DNA of 64,000 nt, from contig AP017424.1 in assembly GCA_002355495.1 (NCBI GenBank), forward strand, positions 4,777,501 to 4,841,500, written 5' to 3'. Below the pieces are notes generated by a model. The model was not told the origin of the DNA. It did not search any database and saw only the letters and a program-made list of their open reading frames with translations. The DNA comes from Streptomyces laurentii (GTDB lineage: Bacteria > Actinomycetota > Actinomycetes > Streptomycetales > Streptomycetaceae). Positions 42,331 through 49,986 of this stretch are shown here, one piece after another (the stretch's first letter is position 1; each line of letters opens with the position of its first letter). The translations under genes and the position numbers were made by a program.

Positions 42331-42352
42331 TGTCAGTGGGATGGTGCACCGT
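42331..42352 (+). promoter_or_regulatory. RecA-NDp/PafBC-type promoter of the MoxR operon
   Basis: TGTCAGTG (42331-42338), 8 bases, CACCGT (42347-42352). The -35 part is identical to that of the SWIM promoter over 14 bases; the -10 has one change from TAnnnT. The start would leave a leader of about 34 bases with GAAGGGGGA before the ATG. Confidence 0.65.
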
Positions 42353-42392
42353 GGATCGCACAGCAGGTCGAACGATCTGAAGGGGGACTCGC

Positions 42393-43520
42393 ATGACCCT
42401 GACCGAACACTCCACGGACGTCGCTGCCGAGCAGACCGTCGAGCAGGCCCTGCGGCCGCACGCCGAGGACGCCTTCGCCCACGAACTCGCCGCGCTCGCC
42501 GCCGCCGACGACCGTCCGCGCCCCGCCCGCTGGCGGCTCTCGCCCTGGGCCGTCGCCACGTACCTCCTCGGCGGGACGCTGCCCGACGGCACGGTGATCA
42601 CACCGAAGTACGTGGGCCCGCGCCGTACCGTCGAGGTCGCCGTCACCACGCTCGCCACCGACCGCGCGCTGCTCCTGCTCGGTGTGCCCGGCACGGCCAA
42701 GACCTGGGTGTCCGAGCACCTGGCCGCCGCCGTCAGCGGCGACTCCACGCTGCTCGTCCAGGGCACCGCCGGCACGCCCGAGGAGGCCATCCGGTACGGG
42801 TGGAACTACGCGCAGCTGCTCGCCCACGGCCCCAGCCGCGACGCCCTCGTGCCCAGCCCCGTCATGCGCGCCATGGCGGACGGCATGACCGCCCGCGTCG
42901 AGGAACTGACCCGCATCCCGGCGGACGTCCAGGACACCCTCATCACCATCCTGTCCGAGAAGACCCTGCCGATCCCCGAACTCGGCGAGGAGGTGCAGGC
43001 CGTCGGCGGCTTCAACCTCATCGCCACCGCCAACGACCGCGACCGCGGCGTCAACGAGTTGTCCAGCGCGCTGCGCCGCCGCTTCAACACGGTCGTGCTG
43101 CCGCTGCCCGCCACCCCGGAGGCCGAGGTCGACATCGTGGCCCGGCGCGTCGACCAGATCGGCCGCTCGCTCGACCTGCCGGCCGTGCCGGAGGGCGTGG
43201 AGGAGATCCGCCGGGTCGTCACCGTCTTCCGCGAACTGCGCGACGGGGTGACCGCCGACGGCCGGACGAAGCTCAAGTCGCCGTCCGGGACGCTGTCCAC
43301 GGCCGAGGCGATCTCCGTCGTGACCGGCGGTCTGGCGCTGGCCGCGCACTTCGGCGACGGGGTGCTGCGGTCCGGCGACATCGCCGCCGGACTCCTTGGC
43401 GCGGTGGTCCGCGATCCGGCCGTCGACCGGGTGATCTGGCAGGAGTACCTGGAGACGGTGGTGAGAGAGCGGCACGACTGGAAGGACTTCTACCGTGCCT
43501 GCCGCGAGGTGAGCGCATGA
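42393..43520 (+). CDS. MoxR-family AAA+ ATPase (YehL-like)
   Basis: 375 residues. AAA+ core: Walker A GVPGTAKTWVSEHL, Walker B region ARVEELTRIPADVQDTLI (Glu-Glu in place of the common Asp-Glu), sensor 1 GGFNLIATAN and the arginine-finger helix ELSSALRRRFN. The C-terminal lid ends HDWKDFYRACRE. MoxR ATPases act as chaperones with VWA partners, often inserting metal cofactors or remodelling complexes. The E-E Walker B and the two partner genes resemble the YehL subfamily. The stop overlaps the next gene's ATG (ATGA), so the three genes are translationally coupled. Confidence 0.9.
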   Translation: MTLTEHSTDVAAEQTVEQALRPHAEDAFAHELAALAAADDRPRPARWRLSPWAVATYLLGGTLPDGTVITPKYVGPRRTVEVAVTTLATDRALLLLGVPGTAKTWVSEHLAAAVSGDSTLLVQGTAGTPEEAIRYGWNYAQLLAHGPSRDALVPSPVMRAMADGMTARVEELTRIPADVQDTLITILSEKTLPIPELGEEVQAVGGFNLIATANDRDRGVNELSSALRRRFNTVVLPLPATPEAEVDIVARRVDQIGRSLDLPAVPEGVEEIRRVVTVFRELRDGVTADGRTKLKSPSGTLSTAEAISVVTGGLALAAHFGDGVLRSGDIAAGLLGAVVRDPAVDRVIWQEYLETVVRERHDWKDFYRACREVSA

Positions 43521-46018
43521 CCCGCGCTGACGACCGGACGGATGTCGGGACGGGCTCCGCCGCCACCAAGGTTTCTGTCGAGGCTCCCGCCGAGGTTCCC
43601 GCCGGGCCGCTGCTGCTCGGGGTGCGGCACCACGGGCCCGGGTCCGCCCGCGCCGTCGCCGCCGCCCTCGACGCGGGCCGGCCCAAGGCGGTCCTGGTGG
43701 AGGGCCCGCCGGAGGCCGACGCGCTCGTGGCGCTCGCCGCCGACGAGGAGATGCGGCCCCCGGTCGCGCTGCTCGCGCACGCGGTGGACGATCCGGGCCG
43801 GGCCGCGTTCTGGCCGATGGCCGAGTTCTCGCCCGAGTGGGTCGCGATCCGCTGGGCCCTCGCGCACGGTGTCGAGGTCCGCTTCATCGACCTGCCCGCC
43901 ACACACACGCTGGCCGCCGCCGACCCCACCTGGGGCGACGGGGAAGGCGAAGGCGACGGCGAGGGCTGCGAGGGACCGGACGGGCAGGCGGGCCTGCGCG
44001 TCGACCCGCTCGCCGAGTTCGCCGCGGCCGCCGGATACGACGATCCCGAACGCTGGTGGGAGGACTCCTTCGAACTGCGCGGCACCACCGACCCGTTCGC
44101 CCCCTTCGAGGCCGTCGCCGAGGCGATGGGCGCGCTGCGCGAGGCGTACGGGCACGGCGGCCACGCCCGCGACCCGGTCCGCGAGGCGTACATGCGGATC
44201 CAGCTCCGGGCCGCCCGCAAGCGGTACGGGGACGACGTGGCCGTGGTCTGCGGCGCCTGGCACGTCCCCGCCCTGCGCCGCACGGGCACCGCCACCGCCG
44301 ACCGGGCCCTGCTGCGGGGCCTGCCCAAGGTGAAGACCGCGATGACGTGGGTGCCGTGGACCCACCGCAGACTCGCCCGGCGCTCCGGGTACGGGGCGGG
44401 CATCGAGTCCCCCGGCTGGTACGCGCACCTGTTCACCGCGCCCGACCGGCCCGTGGTCCGCTGGCTGACGAAGGTCGCCGGACTGCTGCGGGACGAGGAC
44501 CTCGCCGTCTCCTCCGCCCATGTCATCGAGGCCGTACGGCTCGCCGACTCGCTCGCCGTGCTGCGCGGCCGGCCGCGGCCCGGGCTCGACGAGACCACCG
44601 ACGCCGTCCGGGCCGTCATGGGCGACGGCTCGGACGTGCCGCTCGGCCTGATCCACGACCGGCTCGTGGTCGGCGACGTTCTCGGCACCGTCCCGGACGG
44701 CGCCCCCGCCGTCCCGCTCCAGCGGGACCTCGAACGGCTCCAGCGTTCCCTGCGCCTCAAACCCGAGGCGCGGGAGCGCGATCTCGAACTCGACCTGCGC
44801 AAGGACAACGACGCCACCCGCAGCCGGCTGCTGCACCGGCTGCGGCTCCTCGGCGTCGACTGGGGCGAGCCGGTGGCGGGACGCGGTTCCACCGGTACGT
44901 TCCGGGAGAGCTGGCGGCTGCGCTGGCGGCCGGAGCTGCACGTCCAGGTCGCCGAGGCGGGCGTATGGGGCACCACCGTCGAGGCCGCCGCCACCGCCCG
45001 GGCCCAGGCCCGGGCGGGCGGGGCCGGCGACCTCGCCACCGTCACCGCCCTCGCCGAACAGTGCCTGCTCGCCGGACTGACCGACGCCCTGCCTGCGGTC
45101 CTGCGCGCCCTCGCGGACCGCGCCGCGCTCGACGCCGACGTCTCCCACCTGGCCCAGGCCCTGCCCGCGCTCGCCCGTGCCCTGCGGTACGGGGACGTGC
45201 GCGCCACCGACACGGCGGCGCTCGCCGAGGTCGCCGCCGGGCTCGCCGAACGGATCTGCGTCGGCCTCCCGCCCGCCTGCGCCGGCCTCGACGCGGACGC
45301 CGCCGCCGAGATGCGCGCCCGCCTCGACTCCGTCCACGCGGCGATCGCCCTGCTTCCGACGGGACCCGTCGCGAGCGAGGACCCGGCAGAGGACCCCGAC
45401 GAGGACACGGCCGAAGGGACCGGGGGCTCCACCGGGGGCTCCACAGAGGGCTCTGCCGAGGACAGGCGAACCGAGGATCGGAATGCTCCGGGAGCCCCAG
45501 GCGACGGCATCGTCGGGCGGTGGGCCGCGGTGCTCGGCCGCCTCGCCGTACGGGAACGGGTGCCCGGGGTGGTGCGCGGGCGGGCCGCCCGGCTGCTGCT
45601 CGACGAGGGACGGCTCGCCGACGACGAGGCCGCCCGGCTGATGGGCCTCGCCCTTTCACCGGCCGCGCCGCCCGCCGACGCCGCCGCGTGGATCGAGGGC
45701 TTCGTCGGCGGCGCGTCGGGCGGCGGACTGCTGCTCGTCCACGACGAGCGGCTGCTCGGCCTGGTCGACGCCTGGCTGAGCGGCGTACCGGACGACGCCT
45801 TCACCGGGGTGCTGCCGCTGCTGCGGCGTACGTTCGCCTCGTTCGAGCCGGGCGTACGGCGCACCCTCGGCGAACTCGCCGCCCGCGGCCCCGCCGCCAC
45901 CGGCCCGCGCCGCCCGGCGGCCGGCCCGCCCGGGTTCGCCGACGCCCTCGACGAGCGGCGCGCCGACGCCGTACTGCCCCTGCTCCACCTCATCCTCGGC
46001 ACGGAGGTCCCCGCGTGA
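43517..46018 (+). CDS. DUF5682 family protein (YehM-like)
   Basis: 833 residues. The start GPLLLGVRHHGPGSARAVAAALDAGRPKAVLVEGPPEAD and the later DDVAVVCGAWHVPALRR resemble the His- and Glu-bearing motifs of the TIKI/TraB/erythromycin-esterase fold (GxxHxxxS ... vlvEG ... GxxH), so the first 300 residues may be a metal-dependent hydrolase. This is my inference. The rest is mostly helical with an acidic Gly/Ser/Thr insert near residue 625. Between MoxR and VWA genes, overlapping both by 4 bases. E. coli YehM is the likely counterpart. Confidence 0.85.
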   Translation: MTRADDRTDVGTGSAATKVSVEAPAEVPAGPLLLGVRHHGPGSARAVAAALDAGRPKAVLVEGPPEADALVALAADEEMRPPVALLAHAVDDPGRAAFWPMAEFSPEWVAIRWALAHGVEVRFIDLPATHTLAAADPTWGDGEGEGDGEGCEGPDGQAGLRVDPLAEFAAAAGYDDPERWWEDSFELRGTTDPFAPFEAVAEAMGALREAYGHGGHARDPVREAYMRIQLRAARKRYGDDVAVVCGAWHVPALRRTGTATADRALLRGLPKVKTAMTWVPWTHRRLARRSGYGAGIESPGWYAHLFTAPDRPVVRWLTKVAGLLRDEDLAVSSAHVIEAVRLADSLAVLRGRPRPGLDETTDAVRAVMGDGSDVPLGLIHDRLVVGDVLGTVPDGAPAVPLQRDLERLQRSLRLKPEARERDLELDLRKDNDATRSRLLHRLRLLGVDWGEPVAGRGSTGTFRESWRLRWRPELHVQVAEAGVWGTTVEAAATARAQARAGGAGDLATVTALAEQCLLAGLTDALPAVLRALADRAALDADVSHLAQALPALARALRYGDVRATDTAALAEVAAGLAERICVGLPPACAGLDADAAAEMRARLDSVHAAIALLPTGPVASEDPAEDPDEDTAEGTGGSTGGSTEGSAEDRRTEDRNAPGAPGDGIVGRWAAVLGRLAVRERVPGVVRGRAARLLLDEGRLADDEAARLMGLALSPAAPPADAAAWIEGFVGGASGGGLLLVHDERLLGLVDAWLSGVPDDAFTGVLPLLRRTFASFEPGVRRTLGELAARGPAATGPRRPAAGPPGFADALDERRADAVLPLLHLILGTEVPA

Positions 46019-47223
46019 GCACCCCCCTGAACCCGCCGGGGACCGCGGCCACGTCCGCGACCACGTCCGACGAGCGGCTGCGCCGCTGGCGGCTGGTCCT
46101 CGGCGGCGGCCCGGCCGACGGCACCGGCCGCGCCCTGACCGGCGCCGACGCCGCCATGGACGGCGCGCTGACCGCCCTGTACGGCAAGGACGACAAGAAG
46201 GAGGGGGAGGGCAGGACGTCCCGCGGCGGCCGGGACCGGCACGGCGGGCTCGGCGGCTCCGCGCCGTCCGTCGCCCGCTGGCTCGGCGACATCCGTACGT
46301 ACTTCCCGAGCTCCGTCGTCCAGGTCATGCAGCGCGACGCGATCGACCGGCTCGGCCTGGCCACGCTGCTCCTGGAGCCGGAGATGCTGGCGGCCGTCGA
46401 GCCCGACGTGCATCTCGTCGGCACCCTGCTGTCGCTCGACAAGGCCATGCCGGAGACCACCAGGGAGACCGCGCGGACCGTCGTCCGCAAGGTCGTCGAC
46501 GACCTGGAGGCGCGGCTCGCGACCCGGACCCGGACCACCCTCACCGGCGCCCTGGACCGCTCGGCCCGGATCAGCCGGCCCCGGCACCGCGACATCGACT
46601 GGGACCGCACCATCCGCGCCAACCTGGCGCACTACCTCCCCGAGCACCGCACGATCGTCCCCGAGCGGCTGATCGGCCACGGGCGGGCGTCGCGGGCGGT
46701 GAAGAAGGAGGTCGTGCTGTGTGTCGACCAGTCGGGTTCGATGGCGCCCTCCGTCGTCTACTCCGCCGTCTTCGGTGCCGTCCTCGCCTCGATGCGCGCG
46801 CTCGCCACCCGGCTCGTCGTCTTCGACACCGCCGTCGTCGACCTCACCGAACAGCTCGACGACCCCGTCGACCTGCTCTTCGGCACCCAGCTCGGCGGCG
46901 GTACGGACATCAACCGCGCGCTCGCCTACTGCCAGTCGAGGATCACCCGCCCCGCCGACACCGTCGTCGTCCTCATCAGCGACCTGTACGAGGGCGGCAT
47001 CCGGGACGAGATGCTCAAGCGGGTCGCGGCGATGAAGGCGTCCGGGGTGCAGTTCGTGGCCCTCCTCGCGCTCTCCGACGAGGGCGCGCCCGGCTACGAC
47101 CGGGAGCACGCCGCCGCCCTCGCCCAGCTCGGCGTCCCCGCCTTCGCCTGCACCCCCGACCTCTTCCCGGAGGTCATGGCGGCCGCGCTGGAGAAGCGCC
47201 CGCTGCCGATACCGGAAAGCTGA
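46015..47223 (+). CDS. VWA domain protein (YehP-like)
   Basis: 402 residues. The first 220 residues are helical (SVARWLGDIRTYFPSSVVQVMQRDAIDRLGL). The C-terminal von Willebrand A domain (about 230-400) has a full MIDAS: CVDQSGSMAPS (DxSxS), GGGTDINRAL (Thr) and VLISDLYEGG (Asp). VWA proteins are the usual partners of MoxR ATPases and probably link the complex to its target. GTG start overlapping the DUF5682 stop (GTGA). Last gene of the operon. Confidence 0.9.
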   Translation: MSTPLNPPGTAATSATTSDERLRRWRLVLGGGPADGTGRALTGADAAMDGALTALYGKDDKKEGEGRTSRGGRDRHGGLGGSAPSVARWLGDIRTYFPSSVVQVMQRDAIDRLGLATLLLEPEMLAAVEPDVHLVGTLLSLDKAMPETTRETARTVVRKVVDDLEARLATRTRTTLTGALDRSARISRPRHRDIDWDRTIRANLAHYLPEHRTIVPERLIGHGRASRAVKKEVVLCVDQSGSMAPSVVYSAVFGAVLASMRALATRLVVFDTAVVDLTEQLDDPVDLLFGTQLGGGTDINRALAYCQSRITRPADTVVVLISDLYEGGIRDEMLKRVAAMKASGVQFVALLALSDEGAPGYDREHAAALAQLGVPAFACTPDLFPEVMAAALEKRPLPIPES

Positions 47224-47538
47224 CGGGCCGGCCGGCGCTGTGCCGTGACCCAAGAGGCCCCTGGCGGCGAGCGGCTCGGTGCGCGGTTCGGCGAGCGACC
47301 CGGTGAGCGGCTCGGCGCGCGGGGGATACGGGTCCGGGGCGTACGGATTCCGTCGCCGGGACCGCCACCCGGACGGACGCGAGCGCGTGATTGAGGTCCA
47401 TATCACACCCGGGTCCGCCCGGCCCGTTGTGCCGCGACCCCGTCCCGGGCAGGGCGTGAACCCCGTTCCCCGCCTGCCGGGATGGGCCCCCGCGGACCCG
47501 CCCCCGGTGCCGCGCGCCACCCCGCCCCACCTACGGTC

Positions 47539-47554
47539 TGTGACGGTTATCACC
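47539..47554 (+). promoter_or_regulatory. CRP-like site upstream of sucC
   Basis: TGTGA-CGGTTA-TCACC, one base from the CRP consensus TGTGA-N6-TCACA. Streptomyces has a Crp protein with a related GTG-N6-CAC site. It lies about 175 bases before the sucC start. Confidence 0.5.
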
Positions 47555-47650
47555 GCTCGGTCGCCAGCCGCGATTTAGGGTCCCCGGTCCCTCGGAGATA
47601 ACCTGCGAGACGGACATGCCGCGTCCACGGTCACCGTGCACGCCTCCCTT

Positions 47651-47666
47651 GTGACAGCGCAGTCAC
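47651..47666 (+). promoter_or_regulatory. Palindrome upstream of sucC
   Basis: GTGAC-AGCGCA-GTCAC, perfect 5-bp arms, about 62 bases before the sucC start. An operator-like site; the regulator is unknown. Confidence 0.4.
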
Positions 47667-47728
47667 GTTGCCCTCCGCGGCACGCCCACGCAGACAACGA
47701 ACCGCGATCATCTAGAAAAGGGACGCGC

Positions 47729-48907
47729 GTGGACCTGTTCGAGTACCAGGCGAGGGACCTCTTCGCCAAGCACGGTGTACCGGTGCTGGCCGGTGAAGTC
47801 ATCGACACGCCTGAGGCGGCGCGCGAGGCCACCGAGCGACTGGGCGGCAAGTCGGTCGTCAAGGCGCAGGTGAAGGTCGGCGGCCGCGGCAAGGCCGGCG
47901 GCGTCAAGCTGGCCGCCACCCCGGACGAGGCCGTCGCCCGCGCGACGGACATCCTGGGCATGGACATCAAGGGCCACACGGTCCACAAGGTGATGATCGC
48001 GGAGACCGCTCCGGAGATCCTCGAGGAGTACTACGTCTCGTACCTCCTCGACCGCACCAACCGCACCTTCCTCGCCATGGCCTCCGTCGCCGGTGGCATG
48101 GACATCGAGGAGGTCGCCGAGAAGACCCCCGAGAAGCTCGCGAAGGTCCCGGTGGACGCCAACAAGGGCGTCGACATCGAGACGGCGAAGGCCATCGTCG
48201 CCCAGGCCCAGTTCCCGGCCGAGGTCGCGGACAAGGTCGCCGAGGTCATGGTGACCCTGTGGAAGACCTTCGTCGCCGAGGACGCGCTCCTCGTCGAGGT
48301 CAACCCGCTCGCGAAGGTCGCCTCCGGCGACGTCATCGCGCTCGACGGCAAGGTCTCCCTGGACGACAACGCGGACTTCCGCCACCCCGACCACGAGGCC
48401 CTGGCCGACAAGGCCGCCGCCAACCCGCTCGAGGCCGCCGCCAAGGAGAAGGGCCTCAACTACGTCAAGCTCGACGGCGAGGTCGGCATCATCGGCAACG
48501 GCGCGGGCCTGGTCATGTCGACCCTGGACGTCGTCGCGTACGCCGGTGAGAACCACGGCGGCGTGAAGCCGGCCAACTTCCTCGACATCGGTGGCGGCGC
48601 CTCCGCCGAGGTCATGGCGAACGGCCTGGAGATCATCCTGGGCGACGCGGACGTCAAGTCCGTGTTCGTCAACGTCTTCGGTGGCATCACCGCCTGTGAC
48701 GAGGTCGCCAACGGCATCGTCCAGGCCCTCCAGCTCCTCGCCTCGAAGGGCGAGGAGGTCACCAAGCCGCTGGTCGTGCGCCTCGACGGCAACAACGCGG
48801 AGCTGGGTCGCAAGATCCTGTCCGACGCCAACCACCCGCTCGTGCAGCGTGTGGACACCATGGACGGCGCGGCCGACAAGGCCGCCGAGCTCGCGGCTGC
48901 GAAGTAA
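47729..48907 (+). CDS. sucC: Succinyl-CoA synthetase beta subunit (ADP-forming)
   Basis: 392 residues. With SucD it makes succinate and ATP from succinyl-CoA in the TCA cycle. The ATP-grasp domain starts MDLFEYQARDLFAKHGVP and GRGKAGGVKLA; the CoA-ligase half has GNGAGLVMSTLDVVAYAGE, NFLDIGGGAS and NVFGGITACDEVANGI. GTG start with AAAAGGGA 6 bases upstream. 20 bases before sucD, clearly one operon. Confidence 0.97.
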   Translation: MDLFEYQARDLFAKHGVPVLAGEVIDTPEAAREATERLGGKSVVKAQVKVGGRGKAGGVKLAATPDEAVARATDILGMDIKGHTVHKVMIAETAPEILEEYYVSYLLDRTNRTFLAMASVAGGMDIEEVAEKTPEKLAKVPVDANKGVDIETAKAIVAQAQFPAEVADKVAEVMVTLWKTFVAEDALLVEVNPLAKVASGDVIALDGKVSLDDNADFRHPDHEALADKAAANPLEAAAKEKGLNYVKLDGEVGIIGNGAGLVMSTLDVVAYAGENHGGVKPANFLDIGGGASAEVMANGLEIILGDADVKSVFVNVFGGITACDEVANGIVQALQLLASKGEEVTKPLVVRLDGNNAELGRKILSDANHPLVQRVDTMDGAADKAAELAAAK

Positions 48908-48927
48908 GGGACGGGGACTGAACAGCC

Positions 48928-49812
48928 ATGGCTATCTTCCTCAACAAGGACAGCAAGGTCATCGTCCAGGGCATGACCGGTGCCACGGGCATGAAGCACA
49001 CCAAGCTCATGCTGGGTGACGGCTCCAACATCGTCGGTGGCGTGAACCCGCGCAAGGCCGGCACGTCCGTCGACTTCGACGGCACCGAGATCCCGGTCTT
49101 CGGCACCGTCGCCGAGGCGATGGAGAAGACGGGCGCCAACGTCTCCGTCCTCTTCGTCCCGCCGGCCTTCTCCAAGGCCGCCGTGGTCGAGGCCATCGAC
49201 GCCGAGATCCCGCTCGCCGTGGTCATCACCGAGGGCATCGCCGTCCACGACTCCGCCGCGTTCTACGCGTACGCCGTGGAGAAGGGCAACAAGACCCGGA
49301 TCATCGGCCCGAACTGCCCCGGTCTCATCACCCCGGGCCAGTCCAACGCCGGCATCATCCCGGGCGACATCACGAAGCCGGGCCGTATCGGCCTGGTCTC
49401 GAAGTCCGGCACGCTGACGTACCAGATGATGTACGAGCTCCGTGACCTCGGCTTCTCCTCCTGCGTCGGCATCGGTGGCGACCCGGTCATCGGCACCACC
49501 CACATCGACGCCCTGGCGGCCTTCGAGGCCGACCCGGAGACCGACCTGATCGTCATGATCGGCGAGATCGGCGGCGACGCCGAGGAGCGTGCGGCCGACT
49601 TCATCAAGGCCAACGTCACCAAGCCGGTCGTCGGCTACGTCGCGGGCTTCACCGCCCCCGAGGGCAAGACCATGGGCCACGCCGGCGCCATCGTCTCCGG
49701 CTCCTCCGGCACCGCCCAGGCGAAGAAGGAGGCCCTCGAGGCCGCCGGTGTCAAGGTCGGCAAGACCCCGACCGAGACCGCCAAGCTGGCGCGCGCGATC
49801 CTCGCGGGCTGA
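48928..49812 (+). CDS. sucD: Succinyl-CoA synthetase alpha subunit
   Basis: 294 residues. Rossmann-type CoA-binding start (SKVIVQGMTGATGMKHTKLML), FVPPAFSKAAVVEAI, and the active-site His that is phosphorylated in GHAGAIVSGSSGTAQAKKEAL. GPNCPGLITPGQSNAGI and GRIGLVSKSGTLTYQMMYEL are family signatures. ATG start; the hairpin after the stop ends the sucCD operon. Confidence 0.97.
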   Translation: MAIFLNKDSKVIVQGMTGATGMKHTKLMLGDGSNIVGGVNPRKAGTSVDFDGTEIPVFGTVAEAMEKTGANVSVLFVPPAFSKAAVVEAIDAEIPLAVVITEGIAVHDSAAFYAYAVEKGNKTRIIGPNCPGLITPGQSNAGIIPGDITKPGRIGLVSKSGTLTYQMMYELRDLGFSSCVGIGGDPVIGTTHIDALAAFEADPETDLIVMIGEIGGDAEERAADFIKANVTKPVVGYVAGFTAPEGKTMGHAGAIVSGSSGTAQAKKEALEAAGVKVGKTPTETAKLARAILAG

Positions 49813-49840
49813 ATCAGCGGGCACATCGCTTGACGTGAGC

Positions 49841-49882
49841 GGGCCCCGCCCCCTCCCGGGAAACCGGGCGGGGGCGGGGCCC
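49841..49882 (+). terminator. Terminator of sucCD
   Basis: A 19-bp GC stem with one mismatch, GAAA tetraloop and CTTTCGTT after it. Confidence 0.88.
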
Positions 49883-49900
49883 CTTTCGTTCCTGTGTGCG

Positions 49901-49956
49901 GATTCGCCTGTTTGGGTTCGCCTGTGTGGGTTCGGCTGTGTGGATTCGTGTGCACG
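49901..49956. repeat. Four 14-bp tandem repeats after sucCD
   Basis: Units of the type G(G/A)TTCG(C/G)CTGTGTG in a row: two nearly identical in the middle, two decayed at the edges. Noncoding, and more T-rich than its surroundings. Confidence 0.7.
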
Positions 49957-49986
49957 GATCCATGTGGACGGGTTGCTTCGTGCGGC

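Larger units (their letters stand above)
42069..42392. other. Shared divergent control region of the SWIM/MoxR module
   Basis: 324 bases. A perfect 14-bp sequence, CCGGATGTCAGTGG, occurs once on each strand (minus 42102-42089, plus 42326-42339), each pointing towards its own operon. The middle (about 42110-42320) has no recognised gene. Confidence 0.75.
47224..47728. other. Long upstream region of sucCD
   Basis: 505 bases without a gene. It holds two palindromes (47539-47554 and 47651-47666) and a wider GTGAT-N10-ATCAC pair (47387-47406). The density of symmetric sites suggests a complex promoter for the TCA-cycle operon. Confidence 0.5.

Noticed and set aside
39012..47553. Very long open frames opposite real genes (plus 39012-42095; minus 43273-47553; also minus 859-3735)
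   Set aside because: They run antisense to well-supported genes, have Arg/Ala/Gly/Pro shadow composition and no domains. Such frames arise from high GC at third codon positions.
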